Below are positions 1 through 6,891 of a stretch of DNA of 28,169 nucleotides, in pieces. This DNA is from an uncultured Bacteroidales bacterium (lineage in GTDB: Bacteria > Bacteroidota > Bacteroidia > Bacteroidales > Paludibacteraceae): contig CALATT010000075.1 in the NCBI GenBank assembly GCA_937891905.1, forward strand, positions 1 through 28,169, in the 5' to 3' direction. Position 1 is the stretch's first letter, and each line of letters starts with the position of its first letter. The notes under the pieces are model-generated. The model saw only the letters and a list, made by a program, of their open reading frames with translations. It was not told the origin of the DNA and made no database searches. A program made the position numbers and the translations under genes.

Positions 1-40
1 TTTACTTAACCTTAAATCTAATACCATGAAAATCACGGTG

Positions 41-72
41 CAAAGGTACTGCTTTTTTTAATACCCTCCAAA
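41..72 (-). promoter_or_regulatory. Bacteroidota-type promoter reading off the left edge
   Basis: On the minus strand, TTTG (plus 69-72) is followed after exactly 20 bp by TACCTTTG (plus 41-48). This matches the Bacteroidota primary sigma consensus, TTTG at -33 and TAnnTTTG at -7. Transcription would start near position 35 and run off the left end, so the target gene lies outside the window. It separates that gene from trmD, which is also on the minus strand. Confidence 0.75.
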
Positions 73-104
73 TATTTTTCTAAAAAAGTACAATAAAATG
101 TATT

Positions 105-128
105 TTTGCAAATTTCACTTTGCAAATT
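105..128. repeat. Pair of TTTGCAAATT direct repeats
   Basis: TTTGCAAATT occurs at 105-114 and 119-128, start-to-start spacing 14 bp. Each contains the perfect palindrome TTTGCAAA. The pair lies 33-56 bp upstream of the -33 box of the leftward promoter, a plausible place for a regulator site. In AT-rich spacer DNA this could be chance. Confidence 0.35.
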
Positions 129-130
129 AT

Positions 131-194
131 CTAGCCCAACTAGACATTCTAGCCCAACTAGATAAACTAGCGCACTAGTAACCCAGCAAACTAG
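131..194. repeat. CTAG array, 9-bp period, downstream of trmD
   Basis: CTAG occurs at 131, 140, 149, 158 and 167 (steps of exactly 9), then at 175 and 191. The five-base fillers vary (cccaa, acatt, cccaa, ataaa). The 23 bp at 149-171 are identical to 958-980 in the second array. The array begins 12 bp beyond the trmD stop codon. CTAG is otherwise rare in the window (examples near 4932 and 28150). Function unknown. Confidence 0.85.
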
Positions 195-205
195 GGGATG
201 AGGAG

Positions 206-883
206 TTATTCTCCTAAGAGGTCAGGGCGTCTTTTCTTAGTATGCTCAAGTGATTGCTCGTATTGCCACTCTTCTATTTTGGCTTGATGGCCAGAGAGTA
301 ATATATCCGGTACTCGCCATCCCTTGTATTCCGCTGGGCGGGTATAAACACCGGCTTCCAAGAGGCCATCTTGGAATGAATCATTGAGTGCACTCTCTAT
401 ATCTCCTAATGCGCCAGGTAATAGGCGTACGATAGCATCCGTCATGATAGCAGCAGGCAGTTCACCACCGGTGAGCACGAAATCGCCGATTGTATATTCC
501 TTTGTGATTAGATGATCGCGCACGCGTTGGTCCACTCCTTTATAATGCCCACAAAGGATGATGATATTTTCTTTCAGCGATAGTTGATTTGCCTCGCCTT
601 GTGTGAATCGTTCGCCATCGGGCGCTGTGAAGATGATTTCATCATAGTGACGCTCTGAAGTGAGATGTGTGATGAGGCGGTCGATGGGTTCTATCTGGAG
701 CACCATACCTGCGCCAAAGCCAAAGGCATAATCATCTATTTTGCGATGCTTATCTAATGTCCAGTCGCGCAGATTATGCACCACTATCTCGCATAATCCT
801 TTTTCTTGCGCACGGCGTATGATAGAGTGCTGCAAAGGTGATTGCAATAATTCGGGGCAGGCTGAAATAATATCTATTCGCAT
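206..883 (-). CDS. trmD: tRNA (guanine-N1)-methyltransferase TrmD
   Basis: TrmD methylates G37 next to the anticodon in tRNAs for Leu, Pro and Arg, using S-adenosylmethionine, and so prevents +1 frameshifting. The 225-aa product has the usual family length and starts directly at the conserved MRIDII strand. Visible signatures are the glycine-rich FGFGAGMV stretch near residue 55, the knotted SAM-binding segment with LCGHYKGVDQR and GDFVLTGGEL, and the C-terminal DSFQDGLLE...YTRP and LLSGHQAKIEEW motifs. It is the last gene of the long minus-strand operon, separated from yidD by a 143-bp spacer holding two kinds of short tandem repeat. That spacer is the longest gap inside the operon, so trmD may also be transcribed independently; a weak TAnnTTTG-like box (plus 902-909) lacks a good -33 partner. 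Confidence 0.96.
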   Translation of the reverse strand: MRIDIISACPELLQSPLQHSIIRRAQEKGLCEIVVHNLRDWTLDKHRKIDDYAFGFGAGMVLQIEPIDRLITHLTSERHYDEIIFTAPDGERFTQGEANQLSLKENIIILCGHYKGVDQRVRDHLITKEYTIGDFVLTGGELPAAIMTDAIVRLLPGALGDIESALNDSFQDGLLEAGVYTRPAEYKGWRVPDILLSGHQAKIEEWQYEQSLEHTKKRRPDLLGE

Positions 884-913
884 ACTTGCTATTTATTTAA
901 ACAAAAATAAAAT

Positions 914-941
914 CATTTACCATTTACCATTTACGATGTAC
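914..941. repeat. Heptamer tandem repeat in trmD leader
   Basis: Three perfect copies of CATTTAC (914-934; GTAAATG on the trmD strand) followed by a degenerate copy GATGTAC (935-941). It lies 31-58 bp upstream of the trmD start codon and next to the CTAG array. No function can be assigned from sequence. Confidence 0.7.
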
Positions 942-948
942 GATTTTT

Positions 949-1006
949 CTAGTAGCACTAGCCCAACTAGATAAACTAGCCCATCTAGCCGAACTAGCCG
1001 AACTAG
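949..1006. repeat. CTAG array, perfect 9-bp period, between yidD and trmD
   Basis: Seven CTAG tetramers start at 949, 958, 967, 976, 985, 994 and 1003, each exactly 9 bp from the last; an eighth position (1012) reads ATAG. Fillers include tagca, cccaa, ataaa, cccat and ccgaa. It shares a 23-bp identical core (958-980) with the array at 131-194. The array begins 20 bp beyond the yidD stop codon on the minus strand. It is a diverged minisatellite and not a CRISPR, since there are no long repeats or unique spacers. Confidence 0.9.
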
Positions 1007-1026
1007 ATATTATAGAGGTAGATATT

Positions 1027-1254
1027 CTATGGGACGGGGTCGTAGCCACTTCCTCCCCATGGATGGCAGCGCAGTATGCGCTTAATGCCCAGCCATGCAC
1101 CTTTGAAGATACCATACTTCATCACCGCCTCTACCATATATTGGCTACATGTGGGTGTAAAGCGGCATGCAGGTGGGGTGAAAGGTGATATGCATGCACG
1201 ATAAAAATACACAGGCAGTAAGAATACTTTACGAGCGAGAGTTTTCCATTCCAT
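1027..1254 (-). CDS. yidD: Membrane protein insertion efficiency factor YidD
   Basis: YidD is a small inner-membrane-associated protein thought to assist YidC-dependent insertion of membrane proteins. The 75-aa product shows the whole family pattern: an amphipathic N-terminus, ISPFTPPACRFTPTCSQYM at about residues 22-40, GIFKGAWLGIKRILRCHPW at about 48-66, and the GGSGYDPVP tail. Its start overlaps the 3' end of rnpA by 26 bp, the classic rnpA-yidD arrangement, which implies translational coupling. A CTAG array follows 20 bp after its TAG stop. Confidence 0.95.
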   Translation of the reverse strand: MEWKTLARKVFLLPVYFYRACISPFTPPACRFTPTCSQYMVEAVMKYGIFKGAWLGIKRILRCHPWGGSGYDPVP

Positions 1255-1594
1255 ATGCTGCTATTTTAGTGAGTGCTTTGCGCATCGACCGCTCTATTTG
1301 GGCATAAGAAGGCATCGCCTTATCCATGTAATTCATTGCGATGAGATAATGCCGATCCCCTAATAGACTTTGGTTTAGCCTATATGCCTCGCGCATCAAT
1401 CGACGAATTTTATTTCGGTCCACCGCTTTTTTGAAGAGCGCTTTAGGTGCCCATATGAGTATTTTGGTTTCCCCATCGGTGGGTAGGCATGTGATACGCA
1501 ACGGCCATACCACCTGCCGTTTTCCTGTCTGATAGAGTTGAGCAATATTTAATTGCCCGCATAGTTTATTATATTTCGGAAAACAATACGCCAA
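1229..1594 (-). CDS. rnpA: Ribonuclease P protein component
   Basis: RnpA is the protein subunit of RNase P, which binds the catalytic RNA and helps remove 5' leaders from pre-tRNAs. The 121-aa product carries the family signature AVDRNKIRRLMREAYR at about residues 57-72, and the N-terminal FPKYNKL strand typical of the family. The start codon is TTG (plus 1592-1594): no ATG occurs before residue 67, and the conserved N-terminus must be included, so a non-ATG start is required. It begins 3 bases after the hemD stop codon, suggesting coupled translation, and overlaps yidD by 26 bp downstream. Both dnaA and rpmH, the neighbours in many other bacteria, are absent here. Confidence 0.95.
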   Translation of the reverse strand: MAYCFPKYNKLCGQLNIAQLYQTGKRQVVWPLRITCLPTDGETKILIWAPKALFKKAVDRNKIRRLMREAYRLNQSLLGDRHYLIAMNYMDKAMPSYAQIERSMRKALTKIAAYGMENSRS

Positions 1595-1597
1595 TTT

Positions 1598-2344
1598 TTA
1601 TGCGTTTTTATCCAAATAATCTGCGATTGCCATTGGTAATGAGGCAAATGGGCAGTTAGCTCCTGCTGTGATATCCACTCTATATCCTGCTTGCTCTAAG
1701 GCGCGGATAGTGCCTTCACCAAAAGCCGCGATGAGTGTTTCTCCTTGTTTCCAATCAGGGAAATTCTCACAGAGGGCTTTTACTCCTGCAGGTGTGAAGA
1801 GGGCTATCATGTCGTAGTCGAATGGTTGTTCCTTAGGCCATGGTGTGGTGACTGTGCGGTACATAATAGCTGGGGTGACTTCAATATTATTCTCCGCGAA
1901 CATATTTATTTGCTCCTGGGTGTGTATATCCGACAATACCATCAGGTATGTTTCATGCGGACGGCGATGCATAGCAGGTAGCACATCCTCAAAGCGGTTG
2001 CCCGTCTCAGGGAAGAACACTTTACGCTTGCGGTACTGGATATACTTTTGCAGATATAATCCTACTTGCTCTGAATTGCAATAATAGTGCATTGTATCAG
2101 GAACTGTGATGCGCATTTCTTCACAAAGACGGAAATAGTGCTCTATTCCTAACTTGGAATTGAGGATAACCGCAGAATAATCCAGCGGATGGATGCGCTG
2201 CTGACGGAACTCTTTAGCCGTCAATCCCTCAATGTGAATGAACTGATAGAAATCGCATTGCACACCATACTGCTCCTCCAAACGGGTATAAGGATTGTGA
2301 ACAGTGGATGGTTGTGGTTGCGAAAAGAGAATTTTCTTTATCAT
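1598..2344 (-). CDS. hemD: Uroporphyrinogen-III synthase
   Basis: HemD cyclises hydroxymethylbilane with inversion of ring D to give uroporphyrinogen III, the branch point for haem, sirohaem and cobalamin. The family is very divergent in sequence; the call rests on the 248-aa length, the two-lobed alpha/beta pattern, the LFTPAGVKAL segment at about residues 182-191, the IAAFGEGTIRALEQAGY segment at about 206-222, and the conserved DUF4271-hemD-rnpA-yidD gene order of Bacteroidota. The start overlaps the DUF4271 stop as ATGA. No other haem-pathway gene is in the window. Confidence 0.88.
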   Translation of the reverse strand: MIKKILFSQPQPSTVHNPYTRLEEQYGVQCDFYQFIHIEGLTAKEFRQQRIHPLDYSAVILNSKLGIEHYFRLCEEMRITVPDTMHYYCNSEQVGLYLQKYIQYRKRKVFFPETGNRFEDVLPAMHRRPHETYLMVLSDIHTQEQINMFAENNIEVTPAIMYRTVTTPWPKEQPFDYDMIALFTPAGVKALCENFPDWKQGETLIAAFGEGTIRALEQAGYRVDITAGANCPFASLPMAIADYLDKNA

Positions 2345-2997
2345 AAATATAATACCGTTTTTGCGGATAAATAATACAAACCGCCCATAGGCAAGACCTC
2401 TAATGTAGCTATATACAAGAGGAAATACAGTATACCCATTGGCGAAATAATAAATAAGCGAGCACTCTTAATCAACCAAACGATTAGAAAAAGAGCGGCC
2501 AGCACACATAATACATACAAGCATATCGTACTACTACCGACATAAAAGAGAAAGAGCAGTACAGGATACAAAAACACCATTGCTAAGGTGAATAGATTGC
2601 TATAATGCTCTGTAGCGATTGTGAATTGCGCAGATATTGCGAGCACATATTTCAAGAATAGGTAGCATAGCATTTTGATTAGCAAGACGCATAGTACTAC
2701 CGCTGCAATAACAAAGAATCCGCGCATATCAAATGCACCACCTTGCCACACAGCCAGATACAAAGCCAAAGATAAACAGCCGACACGGAAGAGCGTGATT
2801 AATAACTGCCCAAAGAAATTATTTGGTGCTGCTTTATAGGTACGCTCTGCGCGGCTCAAAAGAGAAGAAAAGGAAGAAGAGACAACGCCTGGTTGTAGCC
2901 ATTCGCTCAGGACTCCACATATCAGCAAGCCCAATAACATCCAAGCGCACCAAGGTGCACTGACTGGCGACATGATATGTGCTATTTCGTTTATCAT
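2341..2997 (-). CDS. DUF4271-type integral membrane protein
   Basis: A hydrophobic 218-aa protein with about six predicted transmembrane segments, resembling the DUF4271 family found next to hemD throughout Bacteroidota. Its biochemical role is unknown to me. I chose the ATG at plus 2995-2997, giving MINEIAHIM, over the in-frame TTG six bases upstream, because it forms an ATGA overlap with the U32 gene's stop. Its own stop overlaps the hemD start in the same way. The double coupling suggests it is made in fixed proportion with its neighbours. Confidence 0.82.
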   Translation of the reverse strand: MINEIAHIMSPVSAPWCAWMLLGLLICGVLSEWLQPGVVSSSFSSLLSRAERTYKAAPNNFFGQLLITLFRVGCLSLALYLAVWQGGAFDMRGFFVIAAVVLCVLLIKMLCYLFLKYVLAISAQFTIATEHYSNLFTLAMVFLYPVLLFLFYVGSSTICLYVLCVLAALFLIVWLIKSARLFIISPMGILYFLLYIATLEVLPMGGLYYLSAKTVLYL

Positions 2998-4253
2998 TCC
3001 CAAATATATAATTTATCTCCTCGATGGATTAGTTTATCTGTTTTGATGGAGAAAAACTCTCCTTTTCGGATACAATCGGCGGGTTGTCCAGCGGCATTGC
3101 GTATGCCTTGTGTATTGGACTCATACAGTCCTGTAGTAGCGCCTGTGATGAGTATATCTTGGTTATTGGTGATTGAATCAACTGCCTCAAGCATGAACTC
3201 AGCCACACTTAGGTTCTTAAAGAAATTGGTACATTTGGCTGCGTATATTTTCTTGCGAGTAGCCAGATTTCCATAAGTGTGCGTCCATTCGCCGAGGCGC
3301 TGACCCTGGTAATAACCATCCCAGAAGCCACGATTGAATACTTGGCTTAGGCGTTCATCCCACGCTGCCAACTGAGGAAGGATGCGATTATCATCTTCGT
3401 AATCACCATTTCGCCATGCTTGAACAGCCTCGCGATAGCAGCGAACGACGGTGGATACATATTCTGCCCCACGCGCTCTGCCTTCTATCTTGAGTACACG
3501 AACGCCCGCATCAAGCATTTTATTGAGGAAATGGATGGTCTTGAGGTCCTTAGGGGACATGATATACTGATTATCTATATCCAATTCCAAATCGGATGAC
3601 TTATCGCGCACCGTGTATCCTCTGCGGCAGACCTGCACACATGCGCCACGATTGGCAGAATAACCGTAGTTATTGAGACTGAGATAGCATTTGCCACTCA
3701 CTGCCATGCACAAGGCTCCGTGGCAGAACATCTCAATACGGAGTAGTTCGCCTTTTGGTCCTACGATGCCTTGCTCTTCTATATCGCGATGAATAGATGC
3801 GACCTGGTCCATATTCAGTTCGCGCGCCAAGACCACCACATCTGCAAACTGGGCATAGAAACGCAATGCTTCCGTGTTGGCTATATTGAGTTGGGTGGAC
3901 AGATGTACTTCCTGTCCTATCTGCGCTGCATATTGCATTACTGCTATATCGCTTGCAATGATAGCATCTACGCCCACTTGATGTGCATGATCTACAATCT
4001 CACGCATCAGTGGCAGATCCTCAGGATACATAACGGTATTGAGGGTGAGATAGGTACGAACTCCTGCTTCGCGGCATGTAGCCACGATATCGTCCATGTC
4101 GGCTGTGGTGAAATTGGCAGAACTACGGGCACGCATATTGAGGTGCTCTATTCCGAAATAGACACTTGTGGCTCCTGCCTCTATCGCGGCCAATAATGCT
4201 TCGCGATTGCCCACAGGGGCCATTATCTCAATATGTGTATTGGTTTTATCCAT
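2994..4253 (-). CDS. U32-family 'peptidase' (TrhP/YegQ-like)
   Basis: The 419-aa protein belongs to the U32 family, annotated as peptidases but including TrhP, RlhA and UbiU/UbiV, which take part in hydroxylation of tRNA, rRNA or ubiquinone precursors and are thought to carry iron-sulfur clusters. Visible are the N-terminal MAPVGNREALLAAIEAGA strand at about 11-28, VYFG at about 31-34, the cysteine-rich FCHGALC...GKC segment (Cys 177, 182, 189) with further cysteines at 205 and 209, and a barrel-end segment VLKIEGRARG. With trmD and rnpA in the same operon, a tRNA-modification role like TrhP is an attractive inference; the substrate cannot be read from sequence. It overlaps asd by 8 bp and the DUF4271 gene by 4 bp. 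Confidence 0.88.
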   Translation of the reverse strand: MDKTNTHIEIMAPVGNREALLAAIEAGATSVYFGIEHLNMRARSSANFTTADMDDIVATCREAGVRTYLTLNTVMYPEDLPLMREIVDHAHQVGVDAIIASDIAVMQYAAQIGQEVHLSTQLNIANTEALRFYAQFADVVVLARELNMDQVASIHRDIEEQGIVGPKGELLRIEMFCHGALCMAVSGKCYLSLNNYGYSANRGACVQVCRRGYTVRDKSSDLELDIDNQYIMSPKDLKTIHFLNKMLDAGVRVLKIEGRARGAEYVSTVVRCYREAVQAWRNGDYEDDNRILPQLAAWDERLSQVFNRGFWDGYYQGQRLGEWTHTYGNLATRKKIYAAKCTNFFKNLSVAEFMLEAVDSITNNQDILITGATTGLYESNTQGIRNAAGQPADCIRKGEFFSIKTDKLIHRGDKLYIWE

Positions 4254-5247
4254 GTTGGATGATATATTCAGCTATTTGTACGGCATTCAATGCAGCTCCT
4301 TTGCGTATCTGATCGCTCACGCACCAGAAACTCAAACCACATTCGTCCGTTATATCTTTTCTCACTCGACCGATGAATACCTCGTCCTTACCGCTCAAGA
4401 AGAGAGGCATAGGATATACTTTATTCTCTGGTTCGTCCATGAGCACGCATCCTTGTGCATTGGCAAAAGCCTCTTTGGCTTGCTCTACACTAATAGGCGT
4501 TTCTGTCTCCACCCATACACTTTCGCTATGTGCTCGCAGGGATGGAACGCGCACACAAGTGGCACTCACTCGCATATCTGAATGCATGATCTTGCGTGTC
4601 TCATTGTGCATTTTCATTTCCTCTTTGGTATATCCATTCTCGGTGAAGACATCGATATGAGGAATGAGATTATATGCCAATTGATGTGCAAACTTTGCCA
4701 CAGTGGGTTGCTCGCCATTCGTGATTTGACGATATTGCTCTTCCAACTCCTTCATGGCTTGTGCTCCTGCGCCAGAAGCGGCTTGATAGGTAGCTACATG
4801 AACGCGCTTGATAGGACTTAGACGGTTGATTGCTTGTAATGCTACCACCATCTGTATTGTGGTGCAGTTTGGATTGGCAATGATACCTCGTGGGCGCACC
4901 AATGCATCGGTTGCATTGACTTCTGGTACGACTAGAGGCACATCTTCGTCCAAACGGAAAGCAGATGAGTTATCTATCATGACTGCTCCATAGCGCGTGA
5001 TATCGTCTGCGTATTCGCGTGATATGCCCGCGCCCGCGGAGACAAAAGCAATATCGACGCCTTTGAAAGCGTCGTCATGTTGTAATAAGCGTACGGTATG
5101 CGATACCCCACGGAATAAATAGGATTGTCCGGCTGAGCGCTCGGAGCCAAAAAGGCGTAATTCAGTAATAGGGAATGAACGCTGCTCTAATACGCGCAGC
5201 AATTCTTGTCCTACAGCACCTGAAGCGCCAACAATAGCGATTACCAT
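4246..5247 (-). CDS. asd: Aspartate-semialdehyde dehydrogenase
   Basis: Asd reduces beta-aspartyl phosphate to aspartate semialdehyde with NADPH, feeding lysine/diaminopimelate, threonine and methionine synthesis. The 333-aa protein has the Rossmann motif VGASGAVG at about 6-13, the catalytic cysteine in ANPNCTT (Cys 128), QAASGAGA at about 155-162, and the base in RVPSLRAHSE (His 240). The reading frame is open to an ATG at 5310, but the family starts at MVIAIVG, so I place the start at plus 5245-5247. A small hairpin lies in the leader. It overlaps the U32 gene by 8 bp downstream and follows a DUF2582-type gene. Confidence 0.95.
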   Translation of the reverse strand: MVIAIVGASGAVGQELLRVLEQRSFPITELRLFGSERSAGQSYLFRGVSHTVRLLQHDDAFKGVDIAFVSAGAGISREYADDITRYGAVMIDNSSAFRLDEDVPLVVPEVNATDALVRPRGIIANPNCTTIQMVVALQAINRLSPIKRVHVATYQAASGAGAQAMKELEEQYRQITNGEQPTVAKFAHQLAYNLIPHIDVFTENGYTKEEMKMHNETRKIMHSDMRVSATCVRVPSLRAHSESVWVETETPISVEQAKEAFANAQGCVLMDEPENKVYPMPLFLSGKDEVFIGRVRKDITDECGLSFWCVSDQIRKGAALNAVQIAEYIIQHG

Positions 5248-5282
5248 GCTATATAGTATTTTAAAAGTAAGAGATAGAACTC

Positions 5283-5302
5283 GCCTCTCCCGAGGGAGAA
5301 GC
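5283..5302 (-). other. Compact hairpin in the asd leader
   Basis: Positions 5283-5290 and 5295-5302 form a stem of five pairs, one mismatch and two more pairs, closed by a four-base loop (plus 5291-5294). It sits between the DUF2582-type gene and asd. No T-run follows it on the minus strand, so it is not an intrinsic terminator. It could stabilise or separate the two coding parts of the mRNA, or be chance. Confidence 0.35.
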
Positions 5303-5316
5303 AAGTTCATGATTGA

Positions 5317-5511
5317 TTAGACTAACTCAATAGTCATCTCTTTCTCATTCACAACGAAAGCCAATTTGCCCTCGCGTGCGAGCCAACCAAGAGCCATATA
5401 CAAATCCTCATTTTTGAGTTTTGTGGCTTTTTTAATAGCCTTTATCTCTTGTGCTCCATTTTGCAGGCTATTCCATACAAGGCCTGCGTTTTCTCCAATT
5501 TTCGTAATCAT
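5317..5511 (-). CDS. DUF2582-type winged-helix protein
   Basis: A 64-aa protein that looks like the DUF2582 family of small winged helix-turn-helix proteins: three short helices (GLVWNSLQNG, IKAIKKATKL, EDLYMALGWLAREGKL) followed by a two-strand wing (LAFVVNEKEMTIELV). DNA or protein binding is plausible but no target is known. It lies between fabF and asd in the same direction (45 bp and 69 bp spacers), so it is probably co-transcribed with both. The name is from fold pattern and length, not from a search. Confidence 0.75.
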   Translation of the reverse strand: MITKIGENAGLVWNSLQNGAQEIKAIKKATKLKNEDLYMALGWLAREGKLAFVVNEKEMTIELV

Positions 5512-5556
5512 AATACCTTATTTAAATGTGACTAATAATGAGTAACGATTATGGGG

Positions 5557-6819
5557 TTACTCTTCCCATTTCTTAAATATGAGTGTAGCATTATGTCCTC
5601 CAAAACCAAATGTATTGCTCAAGGCGTAGCGTACATCACGCTTTTGCGCCTCGTTGAAGGTAAAATTAATGCGCGTATCTATTTCTTCATCCACATCATC
5701 CTCTGCGTGATTGATTGTGGGCGGAATGATTCCATCTTTCAGCGCCATGATAGAAGCTAATGCTTCTACAGCTCCCGTTCCGCCAATCATATGTCCTGTC
5801 ATTGATTTGGTGGAACTGAGGTTCATGTGATAGACATGCTCTCCAAAGACGGCTTTGATAGCCTTCACTTCTGCTATATCGCCCAAAGGTGTAGAAGTGC
5901 CATGTGTATTGATATAATCAATGGCATCGGGCGAGATGTGTGCATCCTGTATTGCCATGCGCATCACGCTTTCGGCTCCTTGTCCTTCCGGGTCTGGAGC
6001 AGTCATATGGTATGCATCTGATGTGAGGGCCCCTCCTACCAGTTCTGCATATATTTTTGCTCCTCGTGCCTTGGCGTGCTCATAGTCCTCGAGGATAAGG
6101 CAACCAGCTCCTTCGCTCAATATAAATCCATCACGAGACTTTGAGAATGGTCGGCTGGCTGCATGTGGCGAGTCATTGCGTGTGGAAAGGGCATGTAGGG
6201 CATTGAATCCACCGATGCCTGTATATGTGACATCTGCATCCGCGCCGCCGCTTATTATGATATCGGCCCGACCGAGGCGGATTTGGTCTAATGCCATGAT
6301 AAGCGCATGTGAAGAGGAAGAGCAAGCAGAGGAAACTGCTAAACTAAGGCCTTTCAGCCCCCAGCGGATAGTGATGAGCCCTGCTGCGATATTCGGTATT
6401 GCTTTAGGAATCATGAAGGGATTAAAATGGGGTGTGCCATCGCCTTTGGCGTAGTCAAAACATTCGCGTTCTGTAGTCTGCAGTCCGCCCATTCCAGATC
6501 CCCATATAACGCCTATTCGGGATTTATCCTCCTGATTTACATCCAATTGACTATCGCGCATAGCCTCATCCACAGCAGCTATAGATAATTGGCTATAGCG
6601 GTCCATCTTACGCGCCTCTTTATGATCCATGAGATGGGATGGGTCAAATCCCTTTACTTCTCCAGCAAATTTCGTTTTGAATAAGGATACATCAAAAGCG
6701 GTAATAGGGGCTATTCCACTCTTCCCTTTGGTGAGTGCATCCCATGTTTCTTGCGCAGATAATCCGACAGGAGTTACCGCGCCAATCCCTGTAATAACAA
6801 CCCTTCTCTGGTATGGCAT
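5557..6819 (-). CDS. fabF: 3-oxoacyl-ACP synthase II (FabF)
   Basis: FabF condenses malonyl-ACP with growing acyl-ACP in fatty-acid elongation. The 420-aa protein has full family length and the Cys-His-His triad: Cys 166 in SSACSSSSHAL, His 306 in NTHGTSTPLGD, His 343 in STKSMTGHMIGG, plus Lys 338. RRVVITGIGAVTPVG opens the first thiolase-like domain. The nucleophile's surroundings are unusually serine-rich, but spacing is normal. It follows acpP with a 72-bp spacer carrying a terminator-like hairpin. In many Bacteroidota rnc (RNase III) follows fabF; here a DUF2582-type gene and asd follow instead. Confidence 0.97.
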   Translation of the reverse strand: MPYQRRVVITGIGAVTPVGLSAQETWDALTKGKSGIAPITAFDVSLFKTKFAGEVKGFDPSHLMDHKEARKMDRYSQLSIAAVDEAMRDSQLDVNQEDKSRIGVIWGSGMGGLQTTERECFDYAKGDGTPHFNPFMIPKAIPNIAAGLITIRWGLKGLSLAVSSACSSSSHALIMALDQIRLGRADIIISGGADADVTYTGIGGFNALHALSTRNDSPHAASRPFSKSRDGFILSEGAGCLILEDYEHAKARGAKIYAELVGGALTSDAYHMTAPDPEGQGAESVMRMAIQDAHISPDAIDYINTHGTSTPLGDIAEVKAIKAVFGEHVYHMNLSSTKSMTGHMIGGTGAVEALASIMALKDGIIPPTINHAEDDVDEEIDTRINFTFNEAQKRDVRYALSNTFGFGGHNATLIFKKWEE

Positions 6820-6835
6820 AATGGATGTATAGATA

Positions 6836-6872
6836 AAAATGTACGAGTTTACAGTTATCCCGTAAACTCGTA
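6836..6872 (-). terminator. Terminator-like hairpin between acpP and fabF
   Basis: A perfect 11-bp stem (6842-6852 with 6862-6872, arms TACGAGTTTAC and GTAAACTCGTA) encloses a 9-base loop. On the minus strand it is followed by C then ATTTTT (plus 6836-6841). This resembles an intrinsic terminator of moderate GC content. Placed after acpP and before fabF, it could act as a partial terminator or mRNA-end stabiliser, making acpP transcripts more abundant than fabF. No separate fabF promoter was recognised, so complete termination is unlikely. Confidence 0.65.
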
Positions 6873-6891
6873 TTTCATTCGTATATGCTAA

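Noticed and set aside
1..27. Start of a minus-strand gene at ATG (plus 25-27) running off the left edge
   Set aside because: Nine open codons are too few to support a gene, and the leader from the promoter would be only about 8 nt. The true start may lie outside the window.
101..108. Plus-strand TATTTTTG as a -7 promoter box
   Set aside because: No TTTG about 20 bp upstream, and it would transcribe antisense to trmD.
131..1006. CRISPR array
   Set aside because: Units are only 9 bp with a 4-bp constant part; no 20-40 bp repeats, unique spacers or cas genes.
3771..4196. 141-aa plus-strand open frame opposite the U32 gene
   Set aside because: Antisense shadow; Cys/His/Ile-rich composition typical of reverse-strand reading.
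5248..5310. Longer asd start at 5310
   Set aside because: The 21 extra residues precede the conserved MVIAIVG start of the family and would overlay the leader hairpin.
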